Source of the DNA: Planktosalinus sp963975935
Lineage (GTDB): Bacteria > Bacteroidota > Bacteroidia > Flavobacteriales > Flavobacteriaceae
Length of the DNA stretch: 64,000 nucleotides
Assembly: GCA_963975935.1 (NCBI GenBank)
Contig: CAXBIQ010000009.1
Coordinates: 62,001 to 126,000 of the forward strand
Reading direction: 5' to 3'
Positions 26,687 to 35,926 of the stretch are shown piece after piece. A model generated the notes under the pieces. That model saw nothing but the letters and a program-made list of their open reading frames with translations. It had not been told where the DNA came from and searched no databases. Made by a program: the position numbers and the translations under genes. Every line of letters starts with the position of its first letter. Position 1 is the stretch's first letter.

Positions 26687-29299
26687 ATGAAGTCACAAGA
26701 GATACGATCACAATTTTTAGAATTCTTTAAATCAAAACAACACACCATCGTGCCCTCTGCTCCCATGGTCATCAAAGATGATCCCACCTTGATGTTTACC
26801 AATGCGGGCATGAATCAGTTCAAGGAGTATTTTTTGGGGAATTCAGTTCCTAAAAACAATCGTATTACCGACACACAAAAATGCCTTCGCGTTTCCGGGA
26901 AACACAACGATCTGGAAGAAGTGGGGAAAGATACCTATCATCACACTATGTTTGAAATGCTGGGCAACTGGAGCTTTGGCGATTACTTTAAGAAAGAAGC
27001 CATACAGTGGGCTTGGGAGCTGCTTACTGAAGTCTACAAAATTGATAAAGACAGCCTCTATGTGTCCGTTTTTGAAGGTAGTCAGGATGATGATAAACTC
27101 GAGTTGGACACTGAAGCCTTGGATCTATGGAAAGCTATTGTCCCGGAAGAGCGCATCATTTACGGAAACAAAAAAGACAACTTTTGGGAAATGGGAGATC
27201 AGGGACCCTGCGGGCCGTGCTCTGAAATACATGTGGACATTCGCTCCGCAGAAGAAAAAGCAAAAATCCCCGGAAGGGATCTCGTGAATAATGACCACCC
27301 TCATGTGATAGAAATCTGGAACCTGGTCTTTATGCAGTACAACAGGAAAGCAAACGGCTCCCTTGAAAAACTTCCGGCAAAACATGTGGATACCGGTATG
27401 GGCTTTGAACGTCTGTGTATGGTTTTGCAAGGGGTTAAATCAAATTATGACACCGATGTTTTTACGCCCCTCATTCAAAGAATTGAAACGGTTACCGGTT
27501 CTGTTTATGGAAAAAATGAAGAAACTGATATTGCCATTCGTGTGATTGCTGACCACGTCAGGGCAGTGGCTTTTGCCATAACCGATGGTCAGTTACCGGG
27601 CAATAACGGTGCAGGATATGTTATCAGAAGGATTTTACGACGTGCCATCAGGTATGGTTTTACATTCTTGAATGCCAAAGAACCTTTTATTTACCAACTT
27701 GCCGAGACCTTAAGCAAACAAATGGGCGATGCTTTTCCCGAACTTGTTTCCCAAAAAGCATTGGTTGCCAATGTCATTAAAGAAGAAGAAGCTTCTTTTT
27801 TACGCACGCTGGATCAGGGTTTGCAATTGCTGGAAGACGTGATTGCACAATCAAAAGATAAGACCGTTTCGGGTGAAAAAGCTTTTGAGCTCTATGACAC
27901 CTTTGGTTTTCCCATAGATTTAACCGCCCTTATTTTAAGTGAACGGGGTTATACACTTGATGAAACAGGTTTTAACGCGGAGTTGCAAAAACAAAAAGAC
28001 CGCTCGCGTGCTGCTTCGGAAGTAGCAACTGATGACTGGACAATTTTGAAAGATTCTGACAAAGAGCCTTTTGTGGGCTATGACAAAACCGAAAACGAAG
28101 TAAAAATAACCCGTTACCGGAAAGTTGATTCCAAAAAAGAAGGCCAGCTTTATCAAATTGTCCTTGACAGCACCCCTTTTTACCCTGAAGGCGGTGGTCA
28201 GGTGGGTGATCAGGGAAAACTCATTTCTGAGAATGAGAGTATTGCCATACTGGATACCAAAAAAGAAAACAACCTTATTCTACATTTTACCAAGAAAATG
28301 CCGAAAGATGTTCAGGCAACTTTCACGGCAGAAGTTGATACCACTTTACAGAAAAAGACTTCCAAAAACCATACGGCAACTCATTTATTACATCAGGCAT
28401 TGCGCAGTATTCTGGGAACACACGTCGAGCAAAAAGGCTCTTTGGTAGGTCCGCGTTATTTGCGCTTTGACTTTTCTCATTTTTCAAAACTCACGCAGGA
28501 AGAATTGCAGCGGGTAGAAGCTTTTGTCAATGAACGCATAGAAGAGCAGCTACCCCTCGAAGAAAAAAGAAATATCTCATACAATCAAGCACTCGAAGAA
28601 GGTGCTATTGCGCTCTTTGGCGAAAAATATGGCGACACGGTGCGTGCTGTTAAATTTGGTGATAGTATGGAATTGTGTGGAGGCATTCATGTAAAAAATA
28701 CAGCTAATATCTGGCATTTTAAAATTACATCAGAAGGAGCGGTTGCATCAGGCATTCGCAGGATAGAGGCCATTACCGGTGAAGCTGTCAAAGATTATTT
28801 TGCAGATCAGGTAACCAAAATCACTGAAATCAGTGAAATATTGAAGAATCCGCAGGATGTGATAAAAGCAGTTAATTCGCTTCAGGAAGAAAACAGTGAT
28901 TTGAAGAAACAAATTGAGCAGTTGCTGAAAGACAAAGCCAAAGCCCTTAAAGGCGAACTACAGACTAAACTTCAGGAAATCAATGGCGTGCAGTTTTTGG
29001 CCAGGCAAGTGGATTTGGATGCCAGTAGTTTAAAGGATTTAGCATATGATCTTGGTGCGCATTCAAATAACCTGTTCTTGTTACTGGCAACAGTTCAAAA
29101 TGAAAAGCCAATGCTAACATGCTATATCTCCAAAGAACTCGTCGCTGAAAGGAACCTCAACGCGGGCCAGGTGGTACGTGAATTGGGCAAATACATTCAG
29201 GGCGGCGGTGGTGGACAACCGTTTTTTGCTACTGCAGGAGGAAAGAATTCCGCAGGGATTGCTGAAGCTCTTGAGAAAGCTAAAGCCTATATTAAATAG
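26687..29299 (+). CDS. alaS: alanyl-tRNA synthetase
   Basis: Charges tRNA-Ala in the cytoplasm and edits mischarged serine and glycine. 870 residues, normal length. The class II catalytic core is N-terminal: FTNAGMNQFKEYFLG, HHTMFEMLGNWSFGDYF, and GGAGYVIRRILRRAIR-like NGAGYVIRRILRRAIRYG. The editing domain has HTATHLLH starting at His562 and the CGGIH zinc-ligand motif at Cys664. The C-terminal DHHA1 region contains GGGGGQPFFATAGGKN. It has a good upstream promoter and a leader of about 95 nt. Confidence 0.98.
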   Translation: MKSQEIRSQFLEFFKSKQHTIVPSAPMVIKDDPTLMFTNAGMNQFKEYFLGNSVPKNNRITDTQKCLRVSGKHNDLEEVGKDTYHHTMFEMLGNWSFGDYFKKEAIQWAWELLTEVYKIDKDSLYVSVFEGSQDDDKLELDTEALDLWKAIVPEERIIYGNKKDNFWEMGDQGPCGPCSEIHVDIRSAEEKAKIPGRDLVNNDHPHVIEIWNLVFMQYNRKANGSLEKLPAKHVDTGMGFERLCMVLQGVKSNYDTDVFTPLIQRIETVTGSVYGKNEETDIAIRVIADHVRAVAFAITDGQLPGNNGAGYVIRRILRRAIRYGFTFLNAKEPFIYQLAETLSKQMGDAFPELVSQKALVANVIKEEEASFLRTLDQGLQLLEDVIAQSKDKTVSGEKAFELYDTFGFPIDLTALILSERGYTLDETGFNAELQKQKDRSRAASEVATDDWTILKDSDKEPFVGYDKTENEVKITRYRKVDSKKEGQLYQIVLDSTPFYPEGGGQVGDQGKLISENESIAILDTKKENNLILHFTKKMPKDVQATFTAEVDTTLQKKTSKNHTATHLLHQALRSILGTHVEQKGSLVGPRYLRFDFSHFSKLTQEELQRVEAFVNERIEEQLPLEEKRNISYNQALEEGAIALFGEKYGDTVRAVKFGDSMELCGGIHVKNTANIWHFKITSEGAVASGIRRIEAITGEAVKDYFADQVTKITEISEILKNPQDVIKAVNSLQEENSDLKKQIEQLLKDKAKALKGELQTKLQEINGVQFLARQVDLDASSLKDLAYDLGAHSNNLFLLLATVQNEKPMLTCYISKELVAERNLNAGQVVRELGKYIQGGGGGQPFFATAGGKNSAGIAEALEKAKAYIK

Positions 29300-29350
29300 A
29301 GAAACCCTGAATGGGTTAAGTGAGAATGCCTGCGGAAAAATAGTAATATA

Positions 29351-29378
29351 AAAACCTTTGCGTCTGCGTCTTTGTGAG
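29351..29378. repeat. CTTTGCGTCT-type intergenic repeat
   Basis: The stretch CTTTGCGTCTGCGTCTTTGT just before the GSCFA gene is built of the degenerate TTTGCGTC unit also seen at 54665-54721. It is a dispersed intergenic repeat with no coding content. Confidence 0.4.
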
Positions 29379-29384
29379 AAAAAA

Positions 29385-30347
29385 ATGGAACTGATAACAA
29401 AAATACCTATATCAAAAAGTAATCATCCACTTGATTACAATTCAAGAATCGTGTCTTTTGGCTCTTGTTTTGTCGAGAATATGGGAGGGAAATTTGAGTA
29501 TTATAAGTTTCAAAATATCACAAATCCTTTCGGGATTCTTTTTCAACCCTTGGCTATTGAGAAGCTGATTGCCTTCGCTATAAGTGAAAAAGAGTTTACA
29601 ACAAATGACGTTTTCTTTCACAATGAGCGCTGGCATTGTTTTGACGCGCATTCGGCTCTGAGCCATCCCCAAAAGGAAGTTTTGTTGAAAAACCTGAACA
29701 ATGTGCTACAACTTACTTCACAAAACCTTAAACAAGCCACACATTGTATTATTACGCTTGGGACAGCCTGGGTCTATCAACATAAAACAAGCGGTGAACT
29801 TGTGGCCAATTGTCATAAAGTACCACAAAAGGAATTTGAAAAACGATTGCTTACGGTTGACGAGATTGAAAAGAGCTTGAAAAATATCATTGGAAGCGTG
29901 AGAAAATTGAATCCGGATTGCTCCTTGATTTTCACCATTTCACCCGTGCGTCACCTCAAAGACGGCTTTACGGAAAACCAGGTTAGCAAATCCCATTTGA
30001 TTAGTGCTCTCTATAAAACCCGAAACGCTGAAGAATTTAAGCAGGATTTATACTATTTTCCTTCATATGAAATCGTGATGGATGAGTTGCGCGATTACCG
30101 GTTTTATGCACCTGATATGATCCATCCCAACCCAACAGCCATCGATTATATCTGGAATCGTTTTTCTGAATATTGTATATCAGAAGAGGCATTCCTGGTG
30201 ATGAAAGAGGTGGGTGGGATTCAAAAAGGTATGGCACATAAACCGTTCAATCCGGACAGTGAAAGTCACATCAGTTTTTTAAATGACCTTCAGGAAAAAA
30301 TTCAATCCCTCCAAAAACGCTTTTCCCATATAGATTTTTATAAATAG
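29385..30347 (+). CDS. GSCFA-domain protein
   Basis: About 320 residues from ATG 29385 (MELITKIPISKSNHPLDYNS). An in-frame ATG at 29358 would add nine residues encoded by an intergenic repeat, so it is rejected. The namesake motif is GSCFVENMG near residue 25, followed by NPFGILFQP, ITLGTAWVYQ, FTISPVRHLKDGF, and YFPSYEIVMDELRDYRFYAPDMIHPN, all features of the GSCFA family. The GSCxV-like serine and the DxxHPN motif resemble SGNH hydrolases, so an esterase or lipase activity is possible. No signal peptide is visible. It starts 86 bp after alaS. Confidence 0.88.
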   Translation: MELITKIPISKSNHPLDYNSRIVSFGSCFVENMGGKFEYYKFQNITNPFGILFQPLAIEKLIAFAISEKEFTTNDVFFHNERWHCFDAHSALSHPQKEVLLKNLNNVLQLTSQNLKQATHCIITLGTAWVYQHKTSGELVANCHKVPQKEFEKRLLTVDEIEKSLKNIIGSVRKLNPDCSLIFTISPVRHLKDGFTENQVSKSHLISALYKTRNAEEFKQDLYYFPSYEIVMDELRDYRFYAPDMIHPNPTAIDYIWNRFSEYCISEEAFLVMKEVGGIQKGMAHKPFNPDSESHISFLNDLQEKIQSLQKRFSHIDFYK

Positions 30348-30391
30348 GGCAACTGCCTTATTGAAAGGCTAAAGGCCAATATGCATCTTTG
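30348..30391 (+). promoter_or_regulatory. GGCAACTGCC element and promoter-like sequence before lipoprotein 30419
   Basis: GGCAACTGCC (30348-30357) is followed by TTATTG (30358-30363). After 20 bp comes CATCTTTG (30384-30391), one mismatch from TAnnTTTG. The same block occurs at 31489. The decamer is nearly palindromic and lies at about -40, a plausible activator or repressor site. Confidence 0.5.
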
Positions 30392-30418
30392 TGTTTATAA
30401 ATCCTAAATAAACCAAAG

Positions 30419-30874
30419 ATGAAACCTTTATTTACTTTAATAGTTTTAGCTACAGCCTTTTTGATGATGAGTTGCAGTAGTGATGATGATAACAATGAGG
30501 AACAAAACACTTCCTGTGATACTACCTGTGCTCTTCCTGTTGCTTCAGATGAATTTCCCGCAACGGTACCTGCAGGTATTGTTGGAACTTACACGTTAAC
30601 CTATATCGAAATCAACGCCGGCGGTCCATTCTCTGATGGTGATACTGCAGAATTTGAATTGACATCAGACAATAAACTGGTAGTGACTTTCGGCTCACAA
30701 TGTGTTACCATTTCCAACCCGATACTCTTTGCTGAGGGAACAACTGAATCAAACTTTAGGGACAACTGTGTGTTCAATGTACTCTTCGGGGCATCAGACA
30801 ATGCTAATGGTGATTTTAATGAAATCAATGTGGGCACCCTTGACTTTCAATTTTTAGGACAATTTAAAGAATAA
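30419..30874 (+). CDS. small lipoprotein
   Basis: 151 residues. The lipobox is MMSC (Cys19), followed by SSDDDNNEEQNTSCDTTCALP. The body is beta-rich (GIVGTYTLTYIEINAGG, DTAEFELTSDNKLVVTFGS) and carries four further cysteines (SCDTTC, QCVT, DNCV) that may form disulphides. It has no recognised domain. It precedes another lipoprotein by 26 bp and is likely cotranscribed. The promoter contains the GGCAACTGCC element. Confidence 0.78.
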   Translation: MKPLFTLIVLATAFLMMSCSSDDDNNEEQNTSCDTTCALPVASDEFPATVPAGIVGTYTLTYIEINAGGPFSDGDTAEFELTSDNKLVVTFGSQCVTISNPILFAEGTTESNFRDNCVFNVLFGASDNANGDFNEINVGTLDFQFLGQFKE

Positions 30875-30900
30875 CAATTATAAACTAAAACCAATTAATT

Positions 30901-31419
30901 ATGAAAACCATGAAAAAAACAATGTATATACTGTTAATGGCATTAGCAGTAATAATTACAACTACATCTTGTAGTAAGGACGATGACGGCGGTGATGGCG
31001 GTGATGCTGCGGCCGGTATTGTAAAAGGTAAAGCTGATGGCGTTTTGGTAACTTCAACAGAGCAATTAACAACTGCGACAGTAATCAATGCTGGAGGAAC
31101 TTCTACAGTAAGTATTCAAGGAACCAATATGGATGGTAAAGGTTTCAACTTTACAATAAATGGGTTTGAAGGTGTAGGATCTTATAATATTGGCGGGGGT
31201 GCTAACGTATTCGTTGTTGCCAATTATATTGAGGGAAATGCATCTAACCCTGCAGCAACAAAAATCTGGACAGCACCTTATGATGATACTGTAGCCGGAG
31301 AAATTAACATCTCTGAATCTACAGATACTAAAATCAAAGGAACTTTTGAATTTACAGGTAAAAATGATGATGGTACTTTCAAAGAAATTACTGAAGGTTC
31401 TTTTAATGTAAATCTTTAG
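30901..31419 (+). CDS. lipoprotein, resembles DUF6252 family
   Basis: 172 residues. Signal peptide with lipobox TTSC (Cys24 from ATG 30901; an internal ATG at residue 4 is also possible), then SKDDDGGDGGDAAAG. The mature part has TVSIQGTNMDGKGFNFTING, GVGSYNIGGGANVFVVANY and TKIKGTFEFTGKNDDGTFKE, ending ITEGSFNVNL, which looks like the small DUF6252-type lipoproteins of flavobacteria. The family name is from recall and not verified. It is followed by a strong terminator at 31440-31475. Confidence 0.75.
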   Translation: MKTMKKTMYILLMALAVIITTTSCSKDDDGGDGGDAAAGIVKGKADGVLVTSTEQLTTATVINAGGTSTVSIQGTNMDGKGFNFTINGFEGVGSYNIGGGANVFVVANYIEGNASNPAATKIWTAPYDDTVAGEINISESTDTKIKGTFEFTGKNDDGTFKEITEGSFNVNL

Positions 31420-31439
31420 AAAAAATCAGTTTGTATTTT

Positions 31440-31475
31440 AAAACCGAAAACAAATAACGTTTTCGGTTTTTTTTG
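31440..31475 (+). terminator. rho-independent terminator after lipoprotein 30901-31419
   Basis: AAAACCGAAAAC (31440-31451) pairs with GTTTTCGGTTTT (31459-31470), followed by more T. Confidence 0.88.
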
Positions 31476-31488
31476 TTTGTACGAATAC

Positions 31489-31532
31489 GGCAACTGCCTT
31501 ATTGTAATGTCATTAACGATAAATGATATTTG
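31489..31532 (+). promoter_or_regulatory. GGCAACTGCC element and promoter-like sequence before the propeller gene
   Basis: GGCAACTGCC (31489-31498) with TTATTG (31499-31504), then 20 bp, then GATATTTG (31525-31532). Spacing and sequence match the copy at 30348 (16 identical bases, GGCAACTGCCTTATTG). Confidence 0.5.
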
Positions 31533-31560
31533 AATACATCAACCCTTAAACCCTATTGCG

Positions 31561-33423
31561 ATGAAATTACAAATCAATATTATCAAGTCATTATTACCCG
31601 CACTACTGCTTGTTTGTGCCGGGCAACTGTATAGTCAGAAGGCAGAACAACCCGATTTTACGTTTGATTTAGGCGCAAAAATCAATGAAACTACCCTTAC
31701 ACAAGGAGGAACCCTCGTAGTTGCAACTAACGACGGACTTGCAGGAATCAAACCCGGAGTCACCGCTCCTATCTTTAATTTTACGGATTACGGCAGGGTA
31801 AAGCCCGAAGAATTGTTTTTTGTTCCCAATGCACCTTATGTGATGGTAGACCAAAGCGGTTTTGGCGGAATGTCTTCAAAAAAAGCTGTTATCGACTATA
31901 TGTCAGGGAAAGTACTTTTCAGTACTGAAAAAAACGGATGGAAAACAGTCAATTCCTGTGACGTTATGATGCCGGAAAACAAACTGGTGGTGAGCGGGCA
32001 GCGCACTTCAAAAGAAAAATATGCAAACGCCGTGGCGGTTTATGATTTAAACACCGGTAATCAGGAAAGTTATTTCACTTTAAAAGGAAACCGCATCGTA
32101 AGCGGCAGACCCTTATTATTAAAAAACAACATCTTGCTGCCAACAACCAAGGAAATTATCAATATTGATATGAACTCCGGAAATACTACTTGGGAAGCAT
32201 CCCTTGGAGGTGTTAAATGGATGCAGGCAGACACCGCAGGCAAGGAAGTTTACACTTTTGAAGGAACAAACAACGGCGACACTAAAATTTCAAAAATAAG
32301 TACTACCGGCAGTATTCTCTGGCCTAAGGAACAACGCATCAAAGGTGGCGTGAGTCGTTTTGAAATACTGCCCCAGGGCCTAGCTATAGTAAGTGATGTT
32401 GACAACAGCGATAAAAGAGGTTTGGCTAAACTTGCTTCTGCACGATCAGAATCCAGAATAGCTTTTTTGAGCGCTGCAAACGGTGAAGACCTCTGGGATA
32501 AAGCCCCCAAAACCAAAGGTTATGTGCAACATTTTTATATTATGGATGATGGTATTCTCTTCGGAATTTATGAAGGTGGAATTAATAAAATATCTTTTGA
32601 TGGTAACACCCTTTTTAAGAAACCGTTAAAAACCGGTGAAAACATACAGGTGATGGCAGAAACACCTCAAGGGTTGATTTATATTACAGACAGCGATGCA
32701 AACATTGTAAACCTTCAAACGGGTGATCAGGTATGGGAAAAACCATTAAAATACAAACGTGCAGATGCTGTGAGCTCAGATTTTGATGTAAAAAACAACC
32801 GGTATTTGATAAGTGCAGATGGTGAGTTACATACTATTGATGCAACTACCGGTGAATCAAGTGTTCTTGCAAATTCCAAGTTTGAAGGCAAGGAGGCACC
32901 TACTGGGGTTGAGGTAAGGGAGAAGGGAATAGTGCTAACTTCAGATCAAAACATAACGATGCTTGACTGGGAAGGGAATCAGGTTTTTCACAGTTATTAC
33001 CGCGCTCCCGGCAAGAGTGCTTTTGGAGCCATAATTGCAGGGGTTAGTGCCGTGGCTGCTGCAACTACTGCTATGGCATCTTATGACGCCGCAAATCAAA
33101 ACAGAAACAGACTTGGAAATTACACATCCCGTGGTCAAAATTATGCTGATTTTGGAGATAGTATGGCGGCAGTTTCAGGAGCTTCGGTTGCAGAAATGTT
33201 AAAAAGGTTTACAGCTACTTCTGCCACAAAAGATGACAGGTTTATACTTACTAAACTCGACGATGGTGTGGGTCTTGTAAAAGTGAATAAGGACGCTGGC
33301 CTTGTTACAAAAGAAATTGTCCTGAAAGATAAAAAACCGGAATACATAGTGGATGAAATTGGCGGTGTGTTGTATTACCAGGCAAACAACAGTACGATTT
33401 ATGTTTATGATTTAAAAAAATAA
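31561..33423 (+). CDS. exported PQQ-like beta-propeller protein
   Basis: 620 residues. Signal peptide to about residue 25. Repeated propeller blades follow, with the pattern VYDLNTGN, INIDMNSGNTTWEASL, LSAANGEDLWDKAP, VNLQTGDQVWEKPL and HTIDATTGESSVL, typical of PQQ-like/BamB-like repeats. Near 480-520 a glycine/alanine-rich hydrophobic stretch (SAFGAIIAGVSAVAAATTAM) followed by the polar ASYDAANQNRNRLGNY interrupts the propeller, as a possible membrane-contacting insertion. The last blade ends IYVYDLKK. No enzymatic motif is seen. The promoter shares the GGCAACTGCC element with the lipoprotein operon upstream. Confidence 0.82.
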   Translation: MKLQINIIKSLLPALLLVCAGQLYSQKAEQPDFTFDLGAKINETTLTQGGTLVVATNDGLAGIKPGVTAPIFNFTDYGRVKPEELFFVPNAPYVMVDQSGFGGMSSKKAVIDYMSGKVLFSTEKNGWKTVNSCDVMMPENKLVVSGQRTSKEKYANAVAVYDLNTGNQESYFTLKGNRIVSGRPLLLKNNILLPTTKEIINIDMNSGNTTWEASLGGVKWMQADTAGKEVYTFEGTNNGDTKISKISTTGSILWPKEQRIKGGVSRFEILPQGLAIVSDVDNSDKRGLAKLASARSESRIAFLSAANGEDLWDKAPKTKGYVQHFYIMDDGILFGIYEGGINKISFDGNTLFKKPLKTGENIQVMAETPQGLIYITDSDANIVNLQTGDQVWEKPLKYKRADAVSSDFDVKNNRYLISADGELHTIDATTGESSVLANSKFEGKEAPTGVEVREKGIVLTSDQNITMLDWEGNQVFHSYYRAPGKSAFGAIIAGVSAVAAATTAMASYDAANQNRNRLGNYTSRGQNYADFGDSMAAVSGASVAEMLKRFTATSATKDDRFILTKLDDGVGLVKVNKDAGLVTKEIVLKDKKPEYIVDEIGGVLYYQANNSTIYVYDLKK

Positions 33424-33473
33424 GTTGTTTGATTGTGAGTACCTGAAATTATGGGGATGATTTTAGGGAAAGA

Positions 33474-33501
33474 AAAACCCCGAAATTTAGTTCGGGGTTT
33501 T
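33474..33501 (+). terminator. rho-independent terminator after the propeller gene
   Basis: AAAACCCCGAA (33474-33484), loop ATTTAG, TTCGGGGTTTT (33491-33501). Perfect 11-bp stem, usable in both directions. Confidence 0.9.
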
Positions 33502-33527
33502 AATTCTATCAGTATAAATAGTGACGC

Positions 33528-33851
33528 TTGTTTATTTTATCTAAAAAAATACTTCTTGTGCATTTTTTAAATAACATTTCAATAGAAGTTATTGTCTTCA
33601 GTCTTGTTTTGCTTTTCTGCGTTATTACGTTTGGTATAAATATTTTTATAAGGCAGCAAATAACTTCTCAAAAGCAAGGGCATGAAAATCGGATGCAGGA
33701 AATCCTTGTTAAAATAAGTGCACTACAAAATCATTTTCAGGAAAATAAAATTATTGAGCAACAATCCATAAAAAGGCAAAAAGAATTCTTCTATAAAATA
33801 GATATTATAAAAGTGAAATGTTTCCATTTAACAAAGCAAATCAATATTTAA
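33528..33851 (+). CDS. small membrane protein with coiled coil, TTG or GTG start
   Basis: At most 107 residues from TTG 33528; GTG 33558 is an alternative. No ATG exists before the membrane helix. One transmembrane helix (ISIEVIVFSLVLLFCVITFGI, about residues 17-40) is followed by a charged helical tail (QQITSQKQGHENRMQEILVKI, ENKIIEQQSIKRQKEFF). No family recognised. It lies 77 bp before the two histidine kinases on the same strand and could be an accessory of that system. The lack of an ATG makes it less certain than its neighbours. Confidence 0.45.
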   Translation: MFILSKKILLVHFLNNISIEVIVFSLVLLFCVITFGINIFIRQQITSQKQGHENRMQEILVKISALQNHFQENKIIEQQSIKRQKEFFYKIDIIKVKCFHLTKQINI

Positions 33852-33927
33852 TAAAATTATTTATCAATGTAAACCAATGGTTTTTTTTACTAAATTTATA
33901 TCAAACTAACTCTCCTCTAATGTTTTA

Positions 33928-35925
33928 ATGATGATAAAAAAACGATACTACACTTTTGTAATTATGTTTTTTTTCTTTGCCGGACATGCACAACAACCCA
34001 AATCTATTGACAGTCTCCTTCAGGTAATCCAAACCACATCTAACGATTCAATCAAATTGCGGTTAACAAATCAGGTTTCTTTTTATTTTATTTTTAATGA
34101 TATTGAAAGAGCCGGTAAAATGCTTGATGAAGGGATAATGGATGCAAAAGAAAAGGAATTACTTTTCAGCTACAATGAACTTACAAATACAAAAGGAATC
34201 TATTTTGATGTTTCAGGTCAAAAAGACTCAGCCATACATTATTTTGGGAAAGGACTCGATTTAAGCCGGGAATATGGCTATAAAAACATTGAGCAAATGT
34301 CATTGAACAACCTGGGAATGTTCAATTGGAATAATGGAAAATTTCAGGAAGCGCTAGATTACTTTTATCAGGCACTGGAAATGAACCAAATCAACACCCC
34401 AGAAAATATTCAAGGAGAATCGGTTTATTTAAACAATATAGGGCTCATCTATCAGGAACTTAAGCAATACAATAAAGCCCTAGAATATCATCACAAAGCC
34501 CTCAAAATAAGGGAAGATATCAAGCTGGAATCAGAACAGGCCATTTCGCAGGCAAACATTGGCGTTTGCTTTAAAAGCCTCTCCCGGTATAAAGAAGCCG
34601 TTCAATCATATAAAAAAGCGATAGCACTGGCAAAAAGTGCAAATAGTATGAGAAACTATTATTCTTTTCATAATAACCTGGCCAATGTATATCAGGAGAT
34701 GGGAAATTATGAAAAAGCAATTGTCAACTATAAAAATGCACTTGATAGACCTGTTACTCTTGGTGAAAACCCAAAGTCAGATTTAAGCATATACAGCAAT
34801 TTAACAGCCGCTTACACACTGTTAAACCGGCCACAACTTGCACTAACGTATGCAGAAAAAGGATTTGAAATAATTGATAAAGATCCCCTTCTTAAAAATT
34901 TTGCAGGCACACTTTATAAGCATGCTGCTGAAAGCAATTACTTGCTGGGCAACACCAAAAAAGGAAGTGATTATTTATCAACTTATATTTCAATCAATGA
35001 CAGTATTTTTTCAAAAAACAACGCTGACGCCATAGCAGATTTGGAAGTTAAATTCAAAACCCAGGAAAAAGACATCCAACTAGCTGAAACCAGGGCAGCA
35101 CTTGCAGAAAATGAACTGAAAATGGGTAGGAAAAACCTACTCATTTATGGCACTTCAACGCTTGCATTTTTGCTGGCCATTTTGGGGTATTTGTTATACA
35201 AACAGCAAAAACTGAAAAACCGGCAATTGCAAAAAGAGAGCGAGCTAAAGGAAGCACTTAATCAAATTGCAACCCAAAACAAACTGCAGGAACAACGTCT
35301 GCGCATTTCCCGGGACCTTCACGATAATATAGGCTCTCAGCTCACTTTTATCATTTCGGCATTGGATAATATCAAATACGGATTTAAATTGCAAAATGAC
35401 AAACTGGGCGATAAAATAAAAACAATAAGTGACTTTACCTCAAACACCATTTTTGAACTCAGGGATACCATTTGGGCAATGAACAGACCTGAAATTTCAC
35501 TTGAGGACCTGAAAGTACGTATTACGAATTTTATTGATAAAGCAAGAGAGAGTTCAGGAAACATTCATTTCAATTTTAAAATTGATAATGGCATACCCGA
35601 TAATACATCATTCTCCTCAGTGGAAGGCATGAATATCTATCGCATTATTCAGGAAGCGGTACACAATGCATTAAAGTATGCTGAAGCTACAAGCATTGAG
35701 GTCAATATCAGCCTCAAAGGAAAACGGTTACTGGTCTCCGTTTCTGATGATGGTAGTGGTTTCGATCAAAATACGATATCATTCGGTAACGGCTTGAACA
35801 ATATGAAGAAAAGAGCAAGCGAACTTAAAGGAAAGTTTATGATAACCACAGCAATAAAAAAAGGGACAACTATACTTGCAGTAGTTCCGGCCAATACTAC
35901 AAGTACAATTAAAGAAGCTTCTTAA
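33928..35925 (+). CDS. TPR sensor histidine kinase (first of tandem pair)
   Basis: 665 residues. A signal peptide (MIKKRYYTFVIMFFFFAGHA) is followed by periplasmic TPR repeats to about 360 (YLNNIGLIYQELKQYNKALE, NIGVCFKSLSRYKEAVQSYK), a coiled coil, one membrane helix (about 405-425, LIYGTSTLAFLLAILGYLLY), then a HisKA_3 domain with the phosphorylated His465 in SRDLHDNIGSQL. The HATPase has EAVHNALKYA (N box), DDGSGFD and GNGLNNMKKR. It is a NarL-type kinase. It is followed after 1 bp by a second kinase with a nearly identical core, and then by a LuxR-type response regulator at 37982, the probable partner. Confidence 0.93.
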   Translation: MMIKKRYYTFVIMFFFFAGHAQQPKSIDSLLQVIQTTSNDSIKLRLTNQVSFYFIFNDIERAGKMLDEGIMDAKEKELLFSYNELTNTKGIYFDVSGQKDSAIHYFGKGLDLSREYGYKNIEQMSLNNLGMFNWNNGKFQEALDYFYQALEMNQINTPENIQGESVYLNNIGLIYQELKQYNKALEYHHKALKIREDIKLESEQAISQANIGVCFKSLSRYKEAVQSYKKAIALAKSANSMRNYYSFHNNLANVYQEMGNYEKAIVNYKNALDRPVTLGENPKSDLSIYSNLTAAYTLLNRPQLALTYAEKGFEIIDKDPLLKNFAGTLYKHAAESNYLLGNTKKGSDYLSTYISINDSIFSKNNADAIADLEVKFKTQEKDIQLAETRAALAENELKMGRKNLLIYGTSTLAFLLAILGYLLYKQQKLKNRQLQKESELKEALNQIATQNKLQEQRLRISRDLHDNIGSQLTFIISALDNIKYGFKLQNDKLGDKIKTISDFTSNTIFELRDTIWAMNRPEISLEDLKVRITNFIDKARESSGNIHFNFKIDNGIPDNTSFSSVEGMNIYRIIQEAVHNALKYAEATSIEVNISLKGKRLLVSVSDDGSGFDQNTISFGNGLNNMKKRASELKGKFMITTAIKKGTTILAVVPANTTSTIKEAS

Positions 35926-35926
35926 A

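Noticed and set aside
29358..29384. Upstream ATG of the GSCFA gene
   Set aside because: The nine added residues are encoded by an intergenic CTTTGCGTC repeat and are not part of the family N-terminus.
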